NCBI RefSeq assembly: GCF_000158955.1 | Contig: NZ_GG657757.1 | Coordinates: 7,465,447 to 7,529,446 of the forward strand | Direction: 5' to 3' | Length of the DNA: 64,000 bases | Origin: Streptomyces viridochromogenes DSM 40736 | GTDB lineage: Bacteria; Actinomycetota; Actinomycetes; Streptomycetales; Streptomycetaceae | Shown: piece by piece, positions 28,335-37,255 of the stretch | Layout: each line of letters starts with the position of its first letter | How positions within the stretch are numbered: the first letter of the stretch is position 1 | Position numbers and translations under genes: made by a program | The notes under the pieces: generated by a model | Seen by the model: the letters and a program-made list of their open reading frames with translations, nothing else | What the model was told of the DNA's origin: nothing | The model's database searches: none

Positions 28335-29338
28335 GACTTCCTCCCGCGCTGGACGACGCGCCAGTTGACGACGACCAGCACCATGATCAGTACGAAGAAG
28401 GCCCACACGATGGCCGCGCCGTAGCCGTAGTCGTTGTTGACGAAGGCCGACTGGTAGAAGTACAGCAGCGTGGTCAGACCCGCCTGGCCGGGACCGCCGA
28501 GGTTCGGGTTGGCGGCGTTGCTGCCGAACAGGACCTGGGGTTCGCTGAAGCTCTGCAGGCCGTTGATGGTCGAGATGACGACGGTGAACAGGATGATGGG
28601 CCGCATGATCGGCATGGTGATCTGGAAGAACGTGCGGATGGGCCCGGCCCCGTCCAGCCTGGCCGCCTCGTAGATCTGCGTGGGGATGGCCTGAAGGCCG
28701 GCCAGGTAGATGATCATGTTGTAGCCGGTCCACATCCAGGTCATCAGCAGCGCGATGACCAGTTTGATCAGCCACGGGTTGCTCAGCCACGGCACCGGTG
28801 AGATGCCGACCGTGCCCAGGATCGCGTTGACCAGGCCGAAGTTGTTGCTGAACACCGCGCCGAAGAAGATCGACACGGCGACGATCGAGGTGACGTTCGG
28901 TATGTAGAGGGCGATGCGGTAGAAGCCCCTGAAGCGCCGCACCGAGTGCAGCAGCGTCGCCAGCACCAGGGCGCCGAACAGCGTGGGGACGGTGGACAGG
29001 ACCCAGATCACCAGGGTGTTGCGGATCGACATCCAGAAGACCGGGTCGTCCCACAGGAACCGGAACTGCTGGAAACCGACGAACTGGACGGTGCCCATGC
29101 CGTCCCAGCGCTGGAAGGCGAGATACAGCGAGTAGAAGACCGGGAAGAACGAGAAGGCGCCGAAGATCAGGAAGAAGGGCGAGATCGCCAGGTACTGCCG
29201 CCAGTGGGCCAGCACCCCACGACGCCTCGGCCGCACGGCGCCCGCCGGCGGGGTGCGCCGGGGGCGGAGGCGGGCCGGGCCGGGCCCGCCGTGGTGCCGG
29301 GGCACCGCGGCGGGACCGGTGACCGGAGGTGAGGACAT
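28331..29338 (-). CDS. Carbohydrate ABC transporter permease (MalF type)
   Basis: Inner-membrane permease of 335 residues. A Pro/Arg-rich cytoplasmic N-terminus (about 45 residues) precedes six helices beginning YLAISPFFLIFGAFSFFP. The EAA-loop is IYEAARLDGAGPIRTFFQI. It pairs with the MalG-type permease. The ATG lies 3 bp after the binding-protein stop, so all three are co-translated. Confidence 0.94.
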   Translation of the reverse strand: MSSPPVTGPAAVPRHHGGPGPARLRPRRTPPAGAVRPRRRGVLAHWRQYLAISPFFLIFGAFSFFPVFYSLYLAFQRWDGMGTVQFVGFQQFRFLWDDPVFWMSIRNTLVIWVLSTVPTLFGALVLATLLHSVRRFRGFYRIALYIPNVTSIVAVSIFFGAVFSNNFGLVNAILGTVGISPVPWLSNPWLIKLVIALLMTWMWTGYNMIIYLAGLQAIPTQIYEAARLDGAGPIRTFFQITMPIMRPIILFTVVISTINGLQSFSEPQVLFGSNAANPNLGGPGQAGLTTLLYFYQSAFVNNDYGYGAAIVWAFFVLIMVLVVVNWRVVQRGRKS

Positions 29339-29341
29339 GTC

Positions 29342-30619
29342 TCAGCTCACCCCCTGGCGACGGGCGATCTGCTTGGCCTGGCCGACCGCGTCGTGCCAGG
29401 CGGCGTCGGGCTTCTTGCCCTTGGCCTCGATGTTGGTCAGCTCGGTCATGAAAGGAGCCATGACGGCGGCGTCCGCGGGTGCCTCGTAGGCGGCCGGTAT
29501 GGACTTGGCGGCCGGGCCGAACACGTCGATGATCTTCTGCCCGCCGAAGAAGGGGTCGCCACCGGTCATGGCCGGATCGGAGTACGCCGCCGGTGCGGCG
29601 GGGAAGATCGCGGCGTCCGCGAAGCCGCGGGCGTCGTTCTTCGGACTCAGGATCCAGCTGATGATCTTGAACGCCTCTTCGGGGTTCCGGCACTGCTTGG
29701 GCAGGGCCAGGTAGGAGCCGCCCTGGTTGGCCGGTCCGCCGGGCATCGCGCAGACCCGCCACTTGCCCTTGGTCTTCGGGGCCGCCTGCTCGATGTCCAG
29801 CGCGTGCCAGGCCGCACCGAGTTCGGTGCTCAGGCTCTTGCCGACGGCGGCGTTCCAGCTGTTGTCGTTGATCTTGGCGTCGAGGCCGAGGGTGTAGGGG
29901 CGGACCGCGGTGGTCCACGCCTTGCGGATGTGGTCCTGGTCGCCGATGAAGTGGTTGTCCCTGTCGATGAACCGCTCGGTGCCCTGTCCGACCGCCATGT
30001 TGAACACCGAGCCGATGTTGTTGACCAGGTAGGTGCCGGGCACCTGCTTCTTCAGTTCGGTGCCGAGCGCGAAGTAGTCCTCCCAGGTCCCGGCCCGCTC
30101 GGCGACCTTGTCGGGGTCGGTGGGCAGCCCGGCCTTGTCGAACAGGTCCGCGCGGTAGAAGAGCGCGGTGGGGCCGATGTCGATCGGGAAGCCGATCTGC
30201 TTGCCGTCCTCGGTCCGGGCGAGCTTGGTCTTCCAGTCCAGGTACTGGGACGAGATGTCCTTGAAGCCCAGGTCGTTCAGGTCGAGGAAGCGGCCCGCGT
30301 TGGGCAGGAAGGACGCCATGTCCTCGCCCTTGATGCCGGTGATGTCGGGGACCGAGGTGCCCGCCGCGAGGGTGGTGGTGAGCTTCGACTTGAAGTCGCC
30401 GCCGATGGAGGCGACGGTCAGCTTCACGTCCTTGCTGAAGTGCGTCTTCGCCTCGGCGACCACCTTGTCGCTGAGCGCGCCTCCCCAGTACCACAAGGTG
30501 AGGTTCTTGCCGTTCTTGCTGCCGGCCGATCCTGAGCCGCTGCCGCAGGCCACGGTCAGACCGGAGGCGGCCGCGGTGAGCGCGGCGGCCTGGAGGAAGC
30601 CTCTACGGGAAAGGTCCAC
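29342..30619 (-). CDS. Sugar ABC transporter substrate-binding lipoprotein
   Basis: Extracytoplasmic receptor of 425 residues. The signal peptide MDLSRRGFLQAAALTAAAS combines a twin-arginine motif with a lipobox ending at Cys 25 (TVACGSGSG), so it is a Tat-exported lipoprotein. The mature part has the family-1 binding-protein look (LTLWYWGG, PDITGIKGEDMASFLPNAG). Ligand unknown. The neighbouring GH38, GH29 and GH2 genes suggest a mannose/fucose/galactose-containing oligosaccharide. Confidence 0.93.
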   Translation of the reverse strand: MDLSRRGFLQAAALTAAASGLTVACGSGSGSAGSKNGKNLTLWYWGGALSDKVVAEAKTHFSKDVKLTVASIGGDFKSKLTTTLAAGTSVPDITGIKGEDMASFLPNAGRFLDLNDLGFKDISSQYLDWKTKLARTEDGKQIGFPIDIGPTALFYRADLFDKAGLPTDPDKVAERAGTWEDYFALGTELKKQVPGTYLVNNIGSVFNMAVGQGTERFIDRDNHFIGDQDHIRKAWTTAVRPYTLGLDAKINDNSWNAAVGKSLSTELGAAWHALDIEQAAPKTKGKWRVCAMPGGPANQGGSYLALPKQCRNPEEAFKIISWILSPKNDARGFADAAIFPAAPAAYSDPAMTGGDPFFGGQKIIDVFGPAAKSIPAAYEAPADAAVMAPFMTELTNIEAKGKKPDAAWHDAVGQAKQIARRQGVS

Positions 30620-30665
30620 GGGTCACTCCTGCTGTTGCTGTTCGACGTGCCGAGGGGTTCGAGGG

Positions 30666-31718
30666 TCAGTGCCGCCGTTCGCAGGCGCGTGGGCCGACGG
30701 ACGTGTGAGGGGCCGGCGGGGTGACGGGGGCGTACGCGACAGCCGGCCCGGGGTTCTCCGGGAGCCGGCGGGCCAGGAAGCCGTACGCCCGCTTCAGTTC
30801 GGGGTCGGTCAGGGTGCGCCACCAGCGGTCGACGCCGTACCAGCCGGGAGCCGCGAGGGCCCCGCCGTGATGGGCGACGGACAGCCCGGCCGCGAGCACC
30901 GCGAACCGCAGCCGTTCCACGAGCGGCCAGCCGCCGAGCGAGGTGGTGACGAACGCGGCGCCGAAGACGTCCCCGGCACCCGTCGCGTCGAGCACGTCGA
31001 CGTCGAGGGCGGGTACGTCCGCGTACTCGCCGGTGATCTGGTCGACGGCGAGGGCACCGTCCCCGCCCCGCGTCACCACCGCGACCGGCACCAGTTCGGA
31101 CAGCGTGCCGAGCGCGGCCAGCGCGCTGTCCGTACGGGTGTAGGCCATGGCCTCCGCCTCGTTCGGGAGGAAGGCGTGGCACAGGGCGAGTTGTTCCAGG
31201 AGGGTCGTCGACCACTCCTGGGTGGGGTCCCAGCCGACGTCGGCGTAGACCCGGGTGCCGTTCGCGGCGGCCTTCGCGAGCCACTCGCGCGGTTCCGCCT
31301 CCAGGTGGACCAGGGCGGTACGCGCCCCGGGCGGGTCGCCCATCAGCACGTCCTGCGAGTACGGCGGCTCCTGGCCGTGGGTGAGCAGGGCCCGGTCGTG
31401 GCCGTAGGCGACGGAGACGGTGACCGGGGTCGGCCAGTCGTCCGCCGTACGGGAGAGCGAGAGGTCGACGCCCTCCTGGTCGCACAGGACGTCCCGGCAG
31501 TGCTCGCCGTAGAAGTCGTCGCCGAATACCGTGGCCAGTGAGGTCCTGAGGCCGAAGCGGGAGGCGGCCACCGCGAGGTTCGCGATGCCGCCGGGGCCGC
31601 AGCCCATGCCCCGGGTCCAGATCTCCTCGCCGGGTGTCGGCGGCTTCCCGAGCCCGGTGAGGACGAGGTCGTAGAAGAGCAGCCCGGTCAGCAGCACATC
31701 GGGCCGGTCGTCGTCCAC
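30666..31718 (-). CDS. PfkB family carbohydrate kinase
   Basis: Cytosolic sugar kinase of 350 residues with both ribokinase-family signatures: GCGPGGIANLAVAASRFG near residue 40 and DATGAGDVFGAAF with the catalytic Asp. GTG 31718 is chosen for GAGG 8 nt upstream; the ORF extends 13 codons further to 31757. It lies 46 bp upstream of the binding protein on the same strand and is divergent from the DeoR regulator. It presumably phosphorylates a monosaccharide released by the cluster's glycosidases. Confidence 0.9.
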   Translation of the reverse strand: MDDDRPDVLLTGLLFYDLVLTGLGKPPTPGEEIWTRGMGCGPGGIANLAVAASRFGLRTSLATVFGDDFYGEHCRDVLCDQEGVDLSLSRTADDWPTPVTVSVAYGHDRALLTHGQEPPYSQDVLMGDPPGARTALVHLEAEPREWLAKAAANGTRVYADVGWDPTQEWSTTLLEQLALCHAFLPNEAEAMAYTRTDSALAALGTLSELVPVAVVTRGGDGALAVDQITGEYADVPALDVDVLDATGAGDVFGAAFVTTSLGGWPLVERLRFAVLAAGLSVAHHGGALAAPGWYGVDRWWRTLTDPELKRAYGFLARRLPENPGPAVAYAPVTPPAPHTSVGPRACERRH

Positions 31719-31739
31719 GGAGGTGTCCTCTCGCTCGAG

Positions 31740-31758
31740 TTTGACGGAGATCGTCAAA
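31740..31758. promoter_or_regulatory. Inverted repeat TTTGACG-N5-CGTCAAA between kinase and deoR
   Basis: Perfect 7-bp arms at 31740-31746 and 31752-31758 with a GAGAT spacer, 22 bp upstream of the kinase start and 87 bp upstream of deoR. Each arm contains TTGACG, a good -35 hexamer on both strands, so a bound DeoR protein would block both divergent promoters. Confidence 0.6.
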
Positions 31759-31844
31759 ACTCTTCATTTCTGTGACCGGAATCGTGCGCTGCTCCGAGAG
31801 ATTGGTCAATACCCGAGCAGAACTGAGCATGGAAATGATTGAAG

Positions 31845-32630
31845 ATGACGAGTAGTGTTCCGGCCGTGCTGGCAGAACGACGACACCAACTCATCCTCCG
31901 GGCCCTGCGCTCCGGCGGCCCCGCGGCTGTGACCGACCTCTCCGAACAGCTGGGCGTGAGCCCGGCCACCATCAGGCGTGACCTGGTGAAACTCGAGGAG
32001 GACGGCCTTCTGACGCGTGTCCACGGCGGCGCCGTGGTGGAGGAGGGCGACCAGCCCTTCGCCGAGGTCGCCGAGGTGCGGGTCTCCGAGAAGGACGCCA
32101 TAGCCGAACGCGCCGCCGAAATGATCAGGGACGGTCAGTCGGTGCTGCTGGACATCGGGACGACGGCCTACCGCCTGGCCCGGCAGCTGCACGGCCGCCG
32201 CCTCACGGTGATCACCAGCAACCTGGTGGTCTACGAGGAACTCGCCGACGACGAGGGCATCGAGCTGGTCCTGCTCGGCGGCATGGTCCGCCGCGAGTAC
32301 CGCTCCCTCGTCGGTTTCCTCACCGAGGACAACCTGCGCCAGTTGCACGCCGACTGGCTCTTCCTCGGCACCAGCGGCGTGCGCCCCGGCGGCCAGGTCA
32401 TGGACACCACGGTCGTGGAGGTGCCGGTCAAACGCGCCATGATCAATGCGAGCGAGAAGGTGGTGCTGCTCGCGGACGCGGCGAAGTTCCCCGGACACGG
32501 GATGGCGAAGGTCTGCGGTCCCGAGGACCTGGACGCGGTCGTGACGAACGAGCCGGTCGACCCGGCGACGCGGGCCTCCTTCACGGAGGCGGGCGTCGAG
32601 GTCGTCGTGGCGGGAAGGGTGCGGACATGA
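31845..32630 (+). CDS. DeoR family transcriptional regulator
   Basis: Repressor of 261 residues. The N-terminal winged HTH reads LSEQLGVSPATIRRDLVKLEEDG (split here as LGVSPATIRRDL and VKLEEDG). The C-terminal sugar-phosphate-sensing domain has LDIGTTAYRLARQL, ITSNLVVYEEL and the usual LADAAKFPGHGM. DeoR proteins usually release DNA on binding a phosphorylated sugar, here plausibly the PfkB kinase product. ATG 31845 is used; an in-frame TTG lies two codons earlier. It is divergent from the kinase-ABC operon and leads into the GH4-GH38-GH29 run. Confidence 0.92.
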   Translation: MTSSVPAVLAERRHQLILRALRSGGPAAVTDLSEQLGVSPATIRRDLVKLEEDGLLTRVHGGAVVEEGDQPFAEVAEVRVSEKDAIAERAAEMIRDGQSVLLDIGTTAYRLARQLHGRRLTVITSNLVVYEELADDEGIELVLLGGMVRREYRSLVGFLTEDNLRQLHADWLFLGTSGVRPGGQVMDTTVVEVPVKRAMINASEKVVLLADAAKFPGHGMAKVCGPEDLDAVVTNEPVDPATRASFTEAGVEVVVAGRVRT

Positions 32631-32819
32631 ACCCTCCTCCGGCCGGGGCGCGGGGATTCCCGGCGCGGGCCGCCCCGCCGCCCGGCGCACAGCAAGGTCC
32701 CACACCCTCGACACCAGCCGGGCCGGAACCAGCCCGGGTCTCGAAGCACGTTCAAGGAGGTGGCGCGTGCCTGGTTCTCGCAATGCTCTGAGCGCGACCT
32801 TCCGATTCGGAGGAACCCG

Positions 32820-34157
32820 GTGAAGCTGACGATTCTGGGCGGCGGAGGATTCCGCGTGCCGCTGGTGTACGGGGCTCTCCTCCAGGACCACGCCGAGGGC
32901 CGGGTGACGCGTGTCGTCCTGCACGATCTGGACGCCGGGCGACTGTCGGCGGTGACGCGTGTGCTCGCCGAGCAGGCGGACGGTGTCCTCGACGCCCCCG
33001 AGGTCACCGCCACCACCGATCTCGACGAGGCACTGCGGGGCGCCGACTTCGTGTTCTCCGCGATCCGCGTCGGCGGCCTCCAGGGCCGTGCGGACGACGA
33101 GCGGGTGGCCCTGGCCGAGGGTGTGCTGGGCCAGGAGACGGTCGGCGCCGGCGGTATCGCCTACGGCCTGCGCACCGTCCCGGTCGCCGTGGACATCGCC
33201 CGGCGGGTGGCCCGCCTCGCGCCCGACGCCTGGGTCATCAACTTCACCAACCCGGCCGGCCTGGTCACCGAGGCCATGTCCCGCCACCTCGGCGACCGCG
33301 TCATCGGCATCTGCGACTCCCCGGTCGGCCTCGGCCGCCGCATCGCCCGGGTGCTCGGCGCGAACCCGCAGGAGGCGTGGATCGACTACGTCGGCCTCAA
33401 CCACCTCGGCTGGGTACGCGGGCTGCGGGTCGCCGGCCGGGACGAACTCCCGCGCCTGCTCGCCGACCCCGACCTGCTCGGCTCCTTCGAGGAGGGCAAG
33501 CTCTTCGGCGTCGACTGGCTGCGGTCCCTGGGTGCGATCCCCAACGAGTACCTGCACTACTACTACTTCAACCGGGAGGCCGTCCGCGCCTACCAGCAGG
33601 CTGAGAAGACCCGCGGCGCCTTCCTGCACGACCAGCAGGCCCGCTTCTACGCCGAGATGAGCAACCCGGACGCGCCCGCCCTCAAGGTCTGGGACCAGAC
33701 CCGGGCCGAGCGCGAGGCCACCTACATGGCCGAGAACCGCGAGAGTGCCGGCGCCGGCGAACGCGACGAGGACGACCTGTCCGGGGGCTACGAGAAGGTC
33801 GCCCTCGCGCTGATGCGGGCCATCGCCCGGGACGAACGCACCACCCTGATCCTCAACGTCCGCAATCAGCGCACCCTGTCGGTCCTGGACGCGGACGCCG
33901 TGATCGAGGTCCCCTGCCTCGTCGACGCCAACGGCGCCCACCCCGTCACCGTCGACCCGCTGCCCGGCCACGCCACCGGCCTGGTCTGCGCGGTCAAGGC
34001 CGTCGAGCGCGAGGTGCTGGCGGCGGCCGACTCCGGCTCCCGCACGACCGCCGTGAAGGCCTTCGCCCTGCATCCGCTCGTCGACTCCGTCCACGTGGCC
34101 CGCAGGCTGGTCGAGGGCTACACCGACGTCCATCCTGGGCTGGCGTACCTTAGGTGA
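32820..34157 (+). CDS. Glycoside hydrolase family 4 (6-phospho-beta-glucosidase-like)
   Basis: NAD- and Mn-dependent GH4 hydrolase of 445 residues. The Rossmann start is KLTILGGGGFRVPLVYGAL. Metal and catalytic regions are NFTNPAGLVTEAM, GICDSPVGLGRRIA (Cys ligand) and VGLNHLGWVRG (His ligand). The mechanism works by transient oxidation at C3, not a glutamate pair. GTG 32820 has GGAGG 6 nt upstream. The 189 bp before it hold a GC-rich imperfect inverted repeat near 32640-32690 but no gene. Family members act on phospho-glucosides or alpha-galactosides; the substrate here is uncertain. Confidence 0.9.
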   Translation: MKLTILGGGGFRVPLVYGALLQDHAEGRVTRVVLHDLDAGRLSAVTRVLAEQADGVLDAPEVTATTDLDEALRGADFVFSAIRVGGLQGRADDERVALAEGVLGQETVGAGGIAYGLRTVPVAVDIARRVARLAPDAWVINFTNPAGLVTEAMSRHLGDRVIGICDSPVGLGRRIARVLGANPQEAWIDYVGLNHLGWVRGLRVAGRDELPRLLADPDLLGSFEEGKLFGVDWLRSLGAIPNEYLHYYYFNREAVRAYQQAEKTRGAFLHDQQARFYAEMSNPDAPALKVWDQTRAEREATYMAENRESAGAGERDEDDLSGGYEKVALALMRAIARDERTTLILNVRNQRTLSVLDADAVIEVPCLVDANGAHPVTVDPLPGHATGLVCAVKAVEREVLAAADSGSRTTAVKAFALHPLVDSVHVARRLVEGYTDVHPGLAYLR

Positions 34158-34166
34158 GCCCCGATC

Positions 34167-34180
34167 GGTAAGCGCTTTCC
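34167..34180. promoter_or_regulatory. LacI-type operator candidate GGTAAGCGCTTTCC
   Basis: Near-palindrome (12 of 14 positions symmetric) with an AAGCGCTT core, 10 bp after the GH4 stop and 31 bp before the GH38 start. It resembles sugar-operon operators, but the only sugar regulator in the locus is a DeoR protein, so a regulator from elsewhere may act here. Confidence 0.55.
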
Positions 34181-34210
34181 CCCGCTCTTCCCGCTTCCTG
34201 GAGACTCTTC

Positions 34211-37200
34211 ATGCACGACGAACGCCGCCGGATCGAAGAGCGCGTACAGCGCCTCCACGACCAGCGCATCAAGACCGCGATCTACGCGGCCACCGTCCCC
34301 TTCGAGGTAGAGGCATGGCAGGCTCCCGGAGAGCCGGTGCCCTTCGAGGAAGCGGCGGCGGCCTCCTACGAGCCCTTCGCCATGGGCACCCCGTGGGGCC
34401 CGCCCTGGGGCACCACCTGGTTCCGCATGCGCGGCCGGGTGCCCGAGGACTGGGCCGGCCGGCGCGTCGAGGCCGTCATCGACCTCGGCTTCGTCGGCGA
34501 CTGGCCCGGCAACCAGGCCGAGGCGCTGGTCCACCTCCCGGACGGCACCCCGCTGAAGGCCGTCAACCCGCTCAACCAGTACGTGGCGATCGCCAAGGCG
34601 GCGACGGGCGGGGAGACGGTCGACTACCTGGTCGAGGCCGCCTCCAACCCGGACATCCTCGCGGACAACTTCTCGAAGGTCACCCCGCTCGGCGACAAGC
34701 TGACCGCCGGCGACAAGCCGCTCTACACCTTCCGCGGCGCCGACATCGCCATCCTCGACGAGGAGGTCTGGCACCTCGACCTCGACGTCCAGGTGCTGCG
34801 CGAGCTGATGCTGGAGCTCGGCGAACACGACCCGCGCCGGCACGAGATCGCGCACGCCCTCGACCGGGCGATGGACCTGCTCGACCTGGACGACGTCTCC
34901 GGCTCCGCCCCCGCCGTCCGCGAGGCGCTCAAGCCGGTCCTCGCCCGCCCCGCGCACGCCAGTGCGCACACCGTCTCCGGTGTGGGGCACGCCCACATCG
35001 ACTCCGCCTGGCTCTGGCCGATCCGCGAGACCAAGCGCAAGACGTCCCGCACCTTCTCCAACGTCACGTCCTTGGCCGACGAGTACGACGACTTCGTCTT
35101 CGCCTGCTCCCAGGCCCAGCAGTACGAGTGGGTGCGCGACAACTACCCCAAGGTGTGGTCCCGCATCCAGGAGTCGGTCAAGAAGGGCCAGTGGGCGCCG
35201 GTCGGCGGCATGTGGGTCGAGTCCGACGGCAACCTGCCCGGCGGCGAGGCCGTCGCCCGCCAGTTCATCCACGGCAAGCGGTTCTTCATGGACCACTTCG
35301 GCATCGAGACCAAGGGCGTGTGGCTGCCGGACTCCTTCGGCTACAACGCGGCCTACCCGCAGATCGCCAAGCTCGCCGGCAACGAGTGGTTCCTCACCCA
35401 GAAGATCTCCTGGAACCAGACCAACAGGTTCCCCCACCACACCTTCTGGTGGGAGGGCATCGACGGCACCCGCATCTTCACCCACTTCCCGCCGGTCGAC
35501 ACCTACAACGCCCGCTTCAGCGGCGAGGAGATGTCCCGCGCGGTCCGCAACTACCAGGAGAAGGGCGGCGCCACCCGCTCCCTGGCCCCCTTCGGCTGGG
35601 GCGACGGCGGAGGCGGCCCCACCCGCGAGATCATGGAACGCGCCCGCCGGCTGGCCGACCTGGAGGGCTCCGCGAAGGTCGTCGTCGAACACCCCGACGA
35701 GTTCTTCGCCAAGGCCCGCGAGGAGTACCCCGACGCCCCCGTCTGGGTCGGCGAGCTCTATCTGGAGCTGCACCGCGCCACCTACACCTCCCAGGCCCGC
35801 ACCAAGCAGGGCAACCGCCGCTCCGAGCACCTCCTGCGCGAGGCGGAGCTGTGGGCGACCACGGCCGCGCTGCACGCGCCGGGCTACGCGTACCCGTACG
35901 AGAAGCTGGACCGGCTCTGGAAGACGGTGCTGCTGCACCAGTTCCACGACATCCTGCCCGGCTCCTCCATCGCCTGGGTGCACCGCGAGGCCGAGGCGGA
36001 GTACGCCCGCGTGGCCGGCGAGCTGAAGGAGCTGACGGACGCGGCGGTGGCGGCGCTGGGCGACGGCGGAACACACGTCTTCAACACCAGCCCCTACGAC
36101 CGCGCCGAAGTGCTCCGCACCGCCGACGGCGCACCGGTGTTCGTGGAGGTGCCCGCGAGCGGCTCCGCGCCCCTCGCCGACGCCCGGCCCCCGCAGCCGG
36201 TGACGGTGAACGGCCGGGTCCTCGACAACGGGCTGGTCCGCGTCGAGATCGCCGAGGACGGCACCCTGTCCTCCGTCCGCGACCTGCGCGCCGGCCGCGA
36301 GGTCCTGGCCGAGCCGGGCAACCTGCTCCGCCTGCACACCGACCTGCCCAACTACTGGGACGCCTGGGACATCGACAAGCACTACAAGAACCGCTACACG
36401 GACCTGCTCGACGCCTCGTCCGTCACGGTCGTCGAGCAGGACCCGCTGATCGGCGCGATCCGCGTCGAGCGGGACTTCGGCAAGGGCTCGAAGATCACCC
36501 AGACGATCACGGTCCGCGCGGGCAGCCCCCGGATCGACATCGAGACGGACATCGACTGGCACGAGACCGAGAAGATCCTCAAGGCCGCCTTCCCGGTCGA
36601 CATCCGCGCCCCGCACTCCTCGGCCGAGATCCAGTTCGGCCACATCCAGCGGCCCACCCACACCAACACCAGCTGGGAAGCGGCCCGCTTCGAGGTCTCC
36701 GGCCACCGCTGGGTGCACATCGGCGAACCCGGCTACGGCGTCGCCGTCATCAACGACTCCACGTACGGCCACGACGTCTCCCGCACGGTCCGTGAGGACG
36801 GCGGCACCACGACCACCGTCCGCCTCAGCCTGGTCCGCGCCCCGCGCATCCCGGACCCCGAGGCCGACCAGGGCCGCCACCGCTTCACCTACGCGCTGCT
36901 GCCCGGCGCGACGATCGAGGACGCGGTCGCCGAGGGCTACGCCCTCAACCTCCCGCTCCGAACGGCCGAAGCGGCGGGCGCGCCCGCGCCCGTGGTCTCC
37001 GTCGAGGGCGACGGCATCACCGTCGAGGCGGTCAAGCTCGCCGACGACACCTCCGGCGACGTCGTCGTACGGCTCTACGAGTCACGCGGCGGCCGGGCCC
37101 GGGGCGTCCTGCGCACCGGCTTCCCGCTCGCGGGCGCGCAGATCACCGATCTGCTGGAACGACCGCTCGAGGACGCCGACATCGCCGACGGCGGCGTCCG

Positions 37201-37252
37201 CGTCACCCTGCGGCCCTTCCAGATCCTGACGCTGCGTCTGCGCAGGGGCTGA
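34211..37252 (+). CDS. Alpha-mannosidase, glycoside hydrolase family 38
   Basis: Retaining alpha-mannosidase of 1013 residues, cytoplasmic (no signal peptide). The zinc-binding motif GHAHIDSAWLW lies near residue 258, the nucleophile aspartate in LPDSFGYNAA near 373, and the second zinc histidine motif HQFHDILPGSS near 576. Middle and C-terminal beta domains follow to the end. It releases mannose from imported oligosaccharides. ATG 34211 has GGAGA about 7 nt upstream. GH29 follows 3 bp after the stop. Confidence 0.95.
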   Translation: MHDERRRIEERVQRLHDQRIKTAIYAATVPFEVEAWQAPGEPVPFEEAAAASYEPFAMGTPWGPPWGTTWFRMRGRVPEDWAGRRVEAVIDLGFVGDWPGNQAEALVHLPDGTPLKAVNPLNQYVAIAKAATGGETVDYLVEAASNPDILADNFSKVTPLGDKLTAGDKPLYTFRGADIAILDEEVWHLDLDVQVLRELMLELGEHDPRRHEIAHALDRAMDLLDLDDVSGSAPAVREALKPVLARPAHASAHTVSGVGHAHIDSAWLWPIRETKRKTSRTFSNVTSLADEYDDFVFACSQAQQYEWVRDNYPKVWSRIQESVKKGQWAPVGGMWVESDGNLPGGEAVARQFIHGKRFFMDHFGIETKGVWLPDSFGYNAAYPQIAKLAGNEWFLTQKISWNQTNRFPHHTFWWEGIDGTRIFTHFPPVDTYNARFSGEEMSRAVRNYQEKGGATRSLAPFGWGDGGGGPTREIMERARRLADLEGSAKVVVEHPDEFFAKAREEYPDAPVWVGELYLELHRATYTSQARTKQGNRRSEHLLREAELWATTAALHAPGYAYPYEKLDRLWKTVLLHQFHDILPGSSIAWVHREAEAEYARVAGELKELTDAAVAALGDGGTHVFNTSPYDRAEVLRTADGAPVFVEVPASGSAPLADARPPQPVTVNGRVLDNGLVRVEIAEDGTLSSVRDLRAGREVLAEPGNLLRLHTDLPNYWDAWDIDKHYKNRYTDLLDASSVTVVEQDPLIGAIRVERDFGKGSKITQTITVRAGSPRIDIETDIDWHETEKILKAAFPVDIRAPHSSAEIQFGHIQRPTHTNTSWEAARFEVSGHRWVHIGEPGYGVAVINDSTYGHDVSRTVREDGGTTTTVRLSLVRAPRIPDPEADQGRHRFTYALLPGATIEDAVAEGYALNLPLRTAEAAGAPAPVVSVEGDGITVEAVKLADDTSGDVVVRLYESRGGRARGVLRTGFPLAGAQITDLLERPLEDADIADGGVRVTLRPFQILTLRLRRG

Positions 37253-37255
37253 CCC

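Noticed and set aside
31806..34133. Long antisense ORF (775 codons) opposite deoR and GH4
   Set aside because: Its composition is Val/Asp/Glu/Gly/Arg-rich, as expected for shadow frames in high-GC DNA, and it overlaps two well-supported genes.
34118..36880. Antisense ORF of 920 codons opposite the alpha-mannosidase
   Set aside because: Shadow frame of GH38 with no domain motifs.
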